NCBI GenBank assembly: GCA_037176725.1
Contig: JAZBRS010000057.1
Coordinates: 89,673,501-89,737,500 of the forward strand
Direction of reading: 5' to 3'
Length of the DNA stretch: 64,000 bases
From: Posidonia oceanica
Taxonomy: Eukaryota > Streptophyta > Magnoliopsida > Alismatales > Posidoniaceae
Positions within the stretch are counted from its first letter, which is position 1. Every line of letters starts with the position of its first letter. A program made the position numbers and the translations under genes. Of the stretch, positions 45,454-55,644 are shown piece by piece. The notes under the pieces are model-generated. The model was not told the origin of the DNA and did no database searches. It saw only the letters and a list, made by a program, of their open reading frames with translations.

Positions 45454-48400
45454 TGTAGACACCCCATTTTGACAGGCCGGATCGATTGGAACCTTCTGGT
45501 AGCTGCTGGACCCATATCTAGACCCAAACCCGCACCTTCCTCTCCTTCTTTCCCCTCAAAATAAGCCCAAACTCGACCTAAGATTACCCCCCTTTTCCGA
45601 ACCTGAAAACTAACCAAAATCCATAGGAAAACTCACCCCTGATGACTTAGTAAACCCACCAAAAAGCCTGCAAAATTTCAAACCAGAACCCCTCCCAAAA
45701 ACCCTAGGAAACTTAGGCAAAACTACCCTTTTTCTACGCCTCAAAACTCCTCCAAAACTTTCTCAAAACTAAACCAAAACCCCGGGACCAAAACTAGAAA
45801 CTCTAGACCCCACACCCGCCAAGTTTCACCCCTTTCCGAGACCTCTAAGCCCCCCTTTTGGCCAAATTATCGTTTTCTCTCTCCGGGATTATCGTTTTCT
45901 CTCTCCTCTCTCTCTCCTGATTATCGTCTCTCTTTTCATCCCCTTCTTGCCCTTTTTCTGGCTTGGCTGTGGGCCCCCTTTGTACTTCTATCCCTTCTCT
46001 ATCTCATTCCTATTTTTATTTTATTTTTAGCATTTTCCTTGAATTTTAAAAATCATTTCCCTCAAACCTATCTCTTTTCCCTCTATTTCCCTCCTTTTCC
46101 CATTTCTTTCCTCCTCCTCTTTCCCTTTTCTCTCTTTTGCAAAAACCCCTAAAAATCCCTAAAAATCTGTAAAACCCCAAAACATAAAAGAGACAAATCA
46201 GAGTTCTAAGAAAAACAACTAAAAAACATTAAACAAGCAATTAAAAACTTAAACTTAACTAAATCAAGCTCAAGCATGCAAACTAAAAATACAAAACAAA
46301 CCAAAAGAAAGTACGGGAAAATCGAGGAAAAAACTAAAATAAAATCAAAACCCACCAAAAGTAAAAACCCCATCAGAAGAATTAAAAAACAAACCCTAAA
46401 AAAAAAGAAGAACTAAAAAATCAAACACTAAAACAAGTAATTAAAGAAGCAAAAGACTTAACTTAGTAAACATAAGAAGAACAACATAAAAACTTAATTA
46501 AAAAGGAAAAGGAAAACACGTTTAAAAGACTTAAAAAACACCCCATCAAGCCAGAGAAATCCAACTAAAAATTTCAAGAAAAAATTAACAAATAAAAGAT
46601 CAAAACATAATTCAAAAGACTTAAGAAAAGAAAACCTTAAAAGATTAAAACTAAAAGCCAAAACCCACTCTAATTAATATAAAAATAAATCCTAAAAATC
46701 CTAATTAACACCCTAAAATACTTAACAAGAAAACACAATTTTAGAAAACAATTTAAAAGATTCAACAAACACTTAATCAACTGGAAAACAAATTAAAAAC
46801 AAAAGAAAGCCCTAAAACCCTAATCAAGCCCAAAACACATTAATTAACCCCAAAACAGTCATTAAAAAAATCTAACTAAAATGCTAACTCACAGCACAAC
46901 CTTTCTAGTATTTTTAATTATTTTTAATTTATTTTTTCCTATTTTATTTCCTTGCTTTTCCCTCTCTTTCTTTCTTTCTTCCTTTTTTATTTTCTTTTCT
47001 TCCTTACTGGGCCCATCAGCCCGTTTTCCGTTTTCCTTCTTTTTTTTTCAAACCCGCGGCCCGGCCCACGACACCATCTTCTTCTTCCTCCTTCCCTCCG
47101 CACAGTGCCGTGCGTTTCTTCTCCTGCTGCATCCGTTCTGCCACAGCAGCGTCTCAGCTCCTGCCATGGCCAGGCCTACGCTCGCACGCCTCTGCCTGGA
47201 CCAGACCGGCGTGCGCCGCATCACGTCCGTGCTTCTGCCACCGCCCCCTTGGCATTAATTCGCCATAGCCAGACCTGCAAAAGGGAGGAGAAGAAATCAG
47301 AACCTTAAGGACCCAGGGAGGGAATTTGAGAGAGAGGACGAGAAAAGAGAGCCTGAGAGTCCCCCTTGGCATCCCGGAGGGAAACCAAAATCCTAGAGGA
47401 TTCCCACACCCAATCCTTCTCCTTTTCCCTCTGAAATCCCCACCAGACGATCCTCTTCTTTTTCCAGCAACACAACACCCTTCCAAGCCTTCATCTCTCC
47501 CCCAATTGTTCCCCCAAACTCACCCAGCAGCCAGCCTTCATCCTCCACCCTTCCACTGCCTTTCCACCACCTAAAACGCCTCCTGATCACCCGCAGAAAG
47601 CCAACAGAACCCAACACAACCCATTCAACAATTCCCTTCGCCACAGCCCGCAACTTCCCACCAAAATCTACCCAGACATTCACCTGCATCCCACCTTTCC
47701 AGAACACCAGACCTCAAGCCCAACCGTTCACCACAGACCGCAAGCTCCACTACAAACACCTGTCCCAACTTCAAACCAGAAATCAGCCCGACTTCCAAAT
47801 CTCCTCCACACTCTCCAGAACTGCAACCCAGCTATCCAGCAAGCATCCCCGAACATCCAGCAACCTCCCGGAGGGCTCCATCAGGTCCGACGAGCAGCGA
47901 ACAACCTCCCCCACCTCCAGTCTCTTGTCTGAACCCACAAAGTGCCAGATCTTTCTTCGAGCTCTGAAGCTTCCATCTGATCGATCGGGAAGCACTGGAG
48001 GGACCTTCTGAAGCCGCTCCAGCCTTCGCGAGCAGCTGACGACCACCGCAGCGACCGGACAACCCCCGCCGACGACTGCCGAAGCTGCTGAGGTCGGGGA
48101 GGGCGACTCAGACGCGGAATCAGGTCAGCTCAACCTCCCTTAGCTTCCTCTTCTTCCCCTGCTGCTTTTCCGCCCCTTAGAGGTAGGATTCCAGCCCCCC
48201 TGCTCCGATGCTGCTCGCCGGTCAGATCGTCTTCCCCGGCGACGTTCTCCGGACGTCACGACGCTCCAACCACCGGAACTCGACCCCAGCGATCCCCTCA
48301 GCTCCGCACGAACATCAGGAGGCTCCTCCGGCCCTCAGAACGCCGCGTCGCAGCGTCGAATGGCCGGACCGAGCTCCAGAACGTCTACAGAGCTCCGGCG

Positions 48401-49821
48401 AGCGCTCTGGTGCGTTCCAGGCCGTGTCGTCCCCCGCCGATCGCCGCCCTGCCTCCGTCAGCGCCGGGAGCACCGCCTCCGCCGGTCAGCTCGTCCCCAG
48501 CCCCCCCTGTGCCGGCGGTCGCGAGCTCTGGCAGCTAGCTGCTACAGTGCTCGTCTCCGTCGGTCGGCACTGTTCCTTTATTTTTTCAGTAGTATAGTTT
48601 TTTTGGTAAATATTGCATGTTTAGCTTAAGTTTTCTTATTTTTATGTTTCGGTCCTTCTGTCATTTAATCTGCTTTGTTTTTTATTTAAAACCATGCTAA
48701 ATTGCATTAAATGTTTCTATTTTTCTGTATTTTCAATCCAGTCCTTTTACTGTGCTGTTTAGTTATAAATATTTGTGCTATAGCCCTTCTGTTTTCCATT
48801 ATTGCATCCAGGTCCTGCAGTAGATCATTTAATTTAAATGCATCAAGTTTACCATATCATATTGCATTCTGTATCCCTGTGTTTTACTGTTTTTGCATCT
48901 AGGTCCCATGCACTGTAGTAACTTAGGTTCCATTTTTAATTTTTGCATACTGCATTGCATATTTTACCTTCTGATTTTTCATTTTTACATCTAGATCCTT
49001 TTTAAATGCACAGTAGTCATTTTGCATGCATTTTAGCTTATCGCATTGCATTTTCAACCTTGCATTTTTTAAAAATTGCATATCGGTCCACACACCTTGA
49101 TTTCAGTGCATATTTTGCATATTAAATTGCATTCTTGACCTTGCATGATTTGGAAATTACACATAGGCCCTTTCCATCATTATAAAATCATTTAAAATGC
49201 CTATTTTGCCCTTGAAATTGCATTTTAGCCTCCCATGTTTGCAAATTGCCTGTAGGCCCTCCACTTGCATTCTCAGACTCCCTAGAACCCCGTTTCCTGG
49301 AAAAATTGCATTTTAGACCCCAAAGTTTTCAAAAGTGCATTCTGCTTGCTGCATGTTTTCAAGACTTCCTCTGATGCATACCTACCTTTAAGAATTGCAT
49401 TTTTAAGCCTATCCTTTGCAAAATTGCCCTCAGACTCTTTCTTTTTCAAAATCCGTGCCTGAAAGCCCCAATCTTTTCCAAACTTTAGCATTTAGACCCC
49501 TGTTTTCTTCTAAAATCCCTCCTGAGTCCTTTTTTTGCATTTTGTATGCATTTGCACTCACATAATCTTGCATTTAGCACCCCTGCACACACTCAAGCTC
49601 CACTAGCTCCCATTCACCTGGGAGGACCTGTTTGCACACCCCTAGGACTCCTTGAACACTTAGATCTGTTCTTCGCCCCTGTTCTGGCCCTTCTACCTTG
49701 AAGTTGCGATATCTTCCAATCCGGCCGTTGGATCTTCTCAAATAAGCTACCCGAACGACCGCGGCGAAGCGCTCTTCAGCATGGACCAATTAGATTTCAG
49801 ATCAGGCTCCAGATGCCCAAG

Positions 49822-49823
49822 GT
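49822..49823 (+). promoter_or_regulatory. Putative 5' splice site in G 5' LTR
   Basis: GATGCCCAAG|GTAAGTCCTC, a full plant donor consensus, just before the 30-bp array. Candidate partner acceptors lie at 52,770 and 52,792 before gag. Prediction only. Confidence 0.45.
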
Positions 49824-49909
49824 AAGTCCTCCTGAACTTCGGCAGTATTGTTTTGCATATCATTCCCATCGCATGGTTTTTGCGCACTCTTTTTCGCTTT
49901 GTCTTGCAC

Positions 49910-50850
49910 CGTTTTGCATGCCGCTTCTTTGTCTTGCACCATTTTACGTGCCCTTTGGTTTTCTCGCCCTGTTTTGCTTGCAGTTCTGTTTTCTCGCACC
50001 GTTTTGCGTGCCCTTTGGTTTTCTTGCTCCGTTTTGCACGTAGTTCTGTTTTCTCGCACCGTTTTGCGTGCAGTTCTGTTTTCTCGCACCGTTTTGCGTG
50101 CAGTTCTGTTTTCTCGCACCGTTTTGCGTGCCCTTTGGTTTTCTTGCTCCGTTTTGCGCGTAGTTCTGTTTTCTCGCACCGTTTTGCATGCCGCTTCTTT
50201 GTCTTGCACCGTTTTGCGTGCCCTTTGGTTTTCTTGCTCCGTTTTGCTCGTAGTTCTGTTTTCTCGCACCGTTTTGCGTGTCGCTTCTTTGTTTTGCACC
50301 GTTTTGCGTGCCCTTTGGTTTTCTTGCTCCGTTTTGCGCGTAATTCTGTTTTCTCGCACCGTTTTGCGTGCCGCTTCTTTGTCTTGCACCGTTTTGCGTG
50401 CCCTTTGGTTTTCTTGCTCCGTTTTGCTTGCAGTTCTGTTTTCTCACTCCGTTTTGCGTGCCCTTTGGTTTTCTCGCCCCATTTTGCGTGTCGCTTCTTT
50501 GTCTTGCACCGTTTTGCGTGTCCTTTGGTTTTCTCGCCCCTGTTTTGCGTGCAGTTCTATTTTCTCACTCCGTTTTGTGTGCCCTTTTGGTTTTCTCGCT
50601 CCGTTTTGCGTGCCCTTTGGTTTTCTTGCTCTGTTTTACACGTAGTTCTGTTTTCTCGCACCGTTTTGCGTGCCGCTTCTTTGTCTTGCACTGTTTTGCG
50701 TGCCCTTTGGTTTTCTTGCTCCGTTTTGCGTGCAGCTTCGTTTTCTCGCTCCGTTTTGCGTGCCCTCTCGTTTTCTCGCCCCGTTTTGCATGCCGCTTTG
50801 TTTTCTTGCTCTGTTTTGCGTCCCTTTTCGTTTTCCTGCTCTGTTTCGCG
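49910..50850. repeat. 30-bp tandem repeat in G LTR, about 31 copies
   Basis: Units alternate between two types, TTTTGCGTGCCCTTTGG plus TTTTCTTGCTCCG, and TTTTGCGTGCAGTTCTG plus TTTTCTCGCACCG. Because the unit is divisible by three, long ORFs stay open on both strands (up to 390 codons), all of repeat origin. Confidence 0.92.
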
Positions 50851-51653
50851 TTCTTGTTCTGTTTCTCTCATCGTTTCGCGTGTCGGCCTCGTTCCTTGCA
50901 TCGTCTTGCGTTCTTGCTTCGTTTCTCGCACCGTTTCGTGTGTTTTGCGTTGTTTCCCCTTTGCATGTCACCCGCATTGCCTGTTTTCCCTGCTGTTTTG
51001 TTTTATCGCCTGCATTTGCATATAGGGCAGTGATGCTTACTGTCCGGAGTTTTCACGAGCCAGGTTTCGCCCGGTTCGGAACACAGACAGCGTTGTTGAG
51101 CTCTTAGATTGCACGTTTACCTTCTTGCATTGCTTTCCATCACTTAGAGCACACCTTTGAGCATTTATATAGGCATTCATTGGTACTTAGGCATTTAAAG
51201 TCTGCATTTCCCTGCGTATGCGAGCGTAAGCCTAGAAAGACCGATTCTCGGGCGTGTCGGGGGTGCCTAACACCTTCCCCGCGCGTAACAGGAGTCCTTA
51301 CCCTCTCTTGGCCCGTAATGACCATATTGCCCTTATCCTAGGCACGAGTCACATCATTTGCATTCATTTGCATCTTATTCCTTTTGCATTGCCTAGCATT
51401 GCATCTTTTGCTCGGTTTTGCGTGATTATTCACGCATTTTCCCGGTTTTCCTTGTCTCCCGATTTAATAGACTTGGTGGCGACTCCGATTTTGTCTTATC
51501 TTCTTCTTTTCCTCCTCTTTTTTCGCCCTTTTAAATGTTTTCGAGTTAGGCCTTCCTTCTCGGATATAGCCGCTAATAGTGAGCCTGATTCCGATCGGTG
51601 CACACGAGCTTTGGCAACGTGCATGGACGATTCGAACACTGGGATTACTACAG

Positions 51654-51671
51654 TGGCGACTCTGCTGGGGA
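51654..51671 (+). promoter_or_regulatory. Primer-binding site of element G (tRNA-Arg type)
   Basis: TGGCGACTCTGCTGGGGA, one C/T change from the B and E sites, one base after the LTR end. Confidence 0.92.
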
Positions 51672-52973
51672 ATACTAGACTCCGGCTTTCGCCTTTGCTT
51701 TCGCTCGCTTGGGATTTGCTTTCTTTGTTTGCCTTTTGTGCCTTCTTTGCCTGTTTTGCTTGCTTTTCTGTGCAAGCTCCTAGCAAGTCGCTTCGTCGCT
51801 ACTTTGCTTAGGTTTTGCACCTCTTTCGCCTCGGTTTGCGCTCTCTTTTGCTTGGCTCTGCTTCTCTGCTTGTTTATTTGCCTATTGTCTTGCTTATGCT
51901 CTTGCTTCCTTTACAGCTTACTTGTCTTTACTTTCCTTGCCTTACTTGCTTTTATTGCTTTATTTCCTGCATAATGCATGACTACATACTTGTTTGGCAA
52001 CAATACATGCCTTTTGAATGATGAATGTTTTCTTTTGCACATTTGCTATGTCACTACACACGCACATGCCCTGTATATATGCATTTTGTCCTGATGAATG
52101 CTTTCCCTTCACCATCATGCTCATGAACACTTGCACATGCCATGCACCTGCCTTTTGTTTTGTTGTATGTTGATTGCTTGCCATGATTGATTGATTTTCT
52201 TCCCTTTCGCACAATGCCATGCCCAGGATAGTAGAGACTGATTGCCTTTCTGTGGTTAATTAAAAACGGCAAGTAAAAATAAGATCTAAGGTAACTAGAG
52301 CCATCAACACACTTCCACCCTCTTGGAGTTAATAAAATACGCAAGATAAAAAACTCTAATCATTCGCATGAAGCATCATATAGGGCATGCATCTTCTCAT
52401 CTGAGTCCACCTATCAGTTTGCGAAGGATGGTCCCGGCCTCTCACCCCGATGCTTTGGCATGGTGTGAGTCGGTCGGTCTGTCCCCCCTTGTCCGGGGTC
52501 GTGTCGGTGTTAGTGGAGGGTACTTCCTACGCTTAGGCGAGGTTGAGGCCACCAACGCACCACCCTGTCATTACCTGAGCTTTGGGCCGGGAGTTAGACA
52601 GGGGGCCTACTTTTCTGACTTGAGTCGGTGACCCGTACACTTGTGGATATCCGGAGTAGACTACCAGCTAGGGAACACTAGATTGGTGTGAGAGAGAGCA
52701 TGCTAGAAAGCATACATGTCATTCATGCCATAACTTAATGCACTTTGCATTTCTTCTTTTTTAACCCCAGTTTCCTGTTGTATCTTTAACAGAGTTCAGT
52801 AAGCGATCTCCTTAGCCGGAGCTCAGGTTCCTCCCCTTGCTGACATCTCTGCTGAGACACCTGTGCTCGACCATCTCTTTCTGAGCTACTCGCCTTTGCG
52901 AGCATAGCTCCTCGTAGAGCCCGTCCCCTTTTCCCTCGTCGCAGCCCCATTTTTGACTCGCTCTCGGTCAGCA
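51672..52973 (+). other. 5' leader of element G with conserved splice acceptor
   Basis: No coding sequence. The 3' part reads TTCTTCTTTTTTAACCCCAG (AG 52,769-52,770), then CCTGTTGTATCTTTAACAG|AG (AG 52,791-52,792). The second matches the acceptor in A in position and in the following text (AG.TCAGT.AGCGA). No ATG occurs between it and the gag ATG at 52,974. Confidence 0.7.
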
Positions 52974-55621
52974 ATGGCCCAGCGCACCGTCGAACCCCCT
53001 CTTGCCCTTGCCTCGGAGGTGGTTCCCGCTCCGGCCCCTCCGGTTCCCGTTTCTAACCCTTCTGTGCCCTCTGTGACGCCAGGATTTTCCCTTCTGTCGT
53101 CTGGGGCACCCCAGTTTGCTGTGGGACAGTGGCAGACACTCGCTCCTCCTGATCCGGTCGCCGAGTCTATCTTGATGGCCACTTCTCGTGTTCTGGAGGC
53201 ACCACTGACCCCACCTTCTCAGGGATTTGTCACTTTTGACCCCCCTTCTGCTGCGGCGACTCTCGCCCTAGGACTCCAGTCTCCTGGACAGTCCGGATCT
53301 CTTGGCTCTGGCTCCTCACCGGCACTGCAATTCAGTGTTCCCACCGATGGGACACCTGAAGAGCAATACCAGCAACTGATGGACACTATCCAGCGGCTGC
53401 AGGGTATAGCTCTATCAGTCCGCCCTCCTTCCCCTCCTGTTGTTCCTGAGGTTCCTGTGCGGCCTGCGCTCGCGCATCATGCATTGCACTCTACACTTCT
53501 GCCTAGACCATCGTCCCAACTGCTCACGGTTCCGACGATGGGGGCACGTATCCCGCCTCTGGCATCTGCACCGCACCACACACAGCATGCACCTCCGCCA
53601 CCTGGTGGCCAGTCATTCGGACTGGTGGGAGCACAGTATCTCGCAGGCCCGTCCCCCGGCACCGCCCCGGTACGGCCGCTGATGCTCCAGCATCCTGCAC
53701 CCACCACACAGCATACCATCTACCTTCCCCTTTGCATCAGGCTCAGAATTCCGCATGCATCCCTCCTTGCACTCCACCACAGCACGGGTATGCCGGCCAT
53801 CACCTTGCGTCACCAGGCGACGTGATGGTAGATCCGGAGGAGTACCTCAGTGCGACCCAATCGGCATACGTGGTCCCTGGCCCCGCTGCCCCATCACCTG
53901 TAGCAGCTACTCCAAACCCCATCAACAACAGGATGGATGTTCTGGAGAAGGCACTGCGTCTAGTGCAGGGCACGGACCACCAGACCTACCAGTTCCGAGA
54001 CCTCTACTGTTTCCCAGAGGCGGTACTCCCCCCAAAGTTCAAAATACCGGACTTTGAGAAGTATGATGGTAGGGGCTGCCCCATAGCCCATCTGAAGGCA
54101 TACTGCGGTGATCTCGCCCAACTCCAGGCGGACGAGAGGTTGCTGATCTGCCTGTTCCAGAAAAGTTTGTCTGGTCCGGCCCTCAAGTGGTTCACCTCGC
54201 TTGACATGGCTACGATCAAGACTTGGAATGACCTAAGCCAGGCGTTCTTGGAACAGTACTCCTTCAACCTCGATCTGGTCCCGAAGCGCGCAGACTTGAT
54301 CGCAACCAAGCAGAATCCGGGTGAGCCGTTCGGGGAGTACGTCGGCCGCTGGCGTGCCCTTGCCTCGCAAGTTCGAGATAGGCCCTCCGACGAGGAGTCT
54401 ATCGAGATCATCATAAAAGGGGCACAACCGTCTACCGGAGCTTTGCTTAGCATCCAACCTGTCACGACCTTCACTTCATTGATCCGAGCTGGCACTCGCG
54501 TAGAGAGTTCGTTGCGGAGTGGCAACTTCCCCGCACTCTCTGTGCTTGCCAGGCAGGCCCCCGCCAGCAACAACGGCAGCAGCAGCACCACCATCAACAA
54601 CAACACCAGCCTCAACAACAGTCGTCCCAAGAAGAAAAGATCCGCCAAGCCCGTTGTCGCATACGTCGACTCCCTTGCTACGCCCGTCCGTCTGGCGTCC
54701 CGGCCTGCCCCTCCTCAGATCTATTACGCACCTGCACCTAGGGCACACCCCACACCACAGATCACTACCACCGCTCGACCGGTCTATCCTGCCGCACCGG
54801 TTCAGCAAGGACAATTCCCGAGGCCGAGACGGCCACCCATGGAGAAGCGGAAATTCGCCCCACTGGTGGAACCGCTCACTGCCGTCCTCCCGAAGGTTGC
54901 GTCGCTCCTGAAATTTTCGGAGGTTCGCCCGCCACCAAACCCACTACCGCATTGGTTTAAGGCGAACCTTTTCTGCGATTTTCATCGAAGCGTCGGGCAC
55001 TCGACTGATAATTGCTTCACTCTCCGGAATGCTATCCAGGATCTGATCGAATCGGGAACGATTGTGATCGACACGCACGAGGCATCCACTTCTGCACCAT
55101 CTCATGCACCTGCATCAGTATCTATCCCAGCTAATGTTGTCCGCCGACCCCTGCCGGAGCACTCCTATTCAGGAGGCGCAGGGACCTCAGGAATCCACTC
55201 TTTGTTTCCTTCCGGATCTCTCACGTCTGTGGTAGATCCTTCCGAGCTTATCCATGATGTTTCTACTCCCTTTCCAGTCTCTCTCTATCTTGTAGCTGTC
55301 GCCGGTTCCGAGTCGGGCGTTCATATGATCCGACCGCGCACCAGGCCGGAGCGCCCTCCTGCATCAGCCGCCCTGCTTTCCTGGGCCCAAGCCCCAATAC
55401 ATCTCCTAGCCAGACCTCAGCTAGAGTTTCCCGTACACCTATTAGCAAGACCTCAATCCCCACCCAGCTTGCCTTCCCAGCTATCCTCCTATCCATGCCC
55501 TCCTCAGCCTGTAGCCCCTCTCGTGCTCGCAGCATGCGCTCCCGTGGTTATTAACCTAACCCGAGATACCCATCGCGTACCTTATAGCTATGCCACAGAA
55601 ATGTGTGCGGAAGTGACGTGA
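52974..55621 (+). pseudogene. Gag of element G, one frameshift
   Basis: Start at ATG 52,974 (MAQRTVEPPL, context AGCAATGG), preferred over the non-ATG extension upstream. Residues 1-250 are Pro/Ser-rich; a frame change near 53,720-53,735 joins this part to a 629-codon frame. The Retrotrans_gag domain lies at about 54,000-54,420 (FEKYDGRGCPIAHLKAY, LFQKSLSGPALKWFTSLD, TWNDLSQAFLEQYSF, EPFGEYVGRWRALASQ). Then come an Asn/Ser-rich linker, a basic PKKKRSAKP stretch and the zinc-knuckle-like box FCDFHRSVGHSTDNC (C-x2-H-x4-H-x4-C). It ends YSYATEMCAEVT at TGA 55,619-55,621. Otherwise intact and close to the A copy in sequence. Confidence 0.88.
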
Positions 55622-55644
55622 TCGGGGAGGGTCTACAGACCTCC
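55619..55644 (+). promoter_or_regulatory. In-frame UGA plus downstream hairpin between gag and protease
   Basis: ACG TGA TCG continues the same frame into protease without another stop for over 2.5 kb. Four bases after the stop, GGAGGGTCTACAGACCTCC can fold into a 7-bp stem with one bulged G and a TACA loop (55,626-55,644). Suggests programmed readthrough. Confidence 0.55.

Larger units (their letters stand above)
45454..51652 (+). mobile_element. 5' LTR of element G (6.2 kb)
   Basis: TGTAGACACCCC ... GGATTACTACA. In order: C/T-rich then A-rich tracts (45,830-46,880), a GC-rich block (47,040-48,560), GCATTT-rich degenerate repeats (48,600-49,560), donor CCCAAG|GTAAGT (GT at 49,822), 30-bp array (49,910-50,850), conserved block (51,251-51,303), internal TGGCGACTCCG (51,477-51,487). 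Very long LTRs are typical of Ogre-type elements. No obvious TATA box was recognised. Confidence 0.92.

Noticed and set aside
49848..51033. Long Cys/Phe-rich ORFs (up to 390 codons) on plus and minus strands
   Set aside because: They are translations of a 30-bp tandem repeat whose length is a multiple of three.
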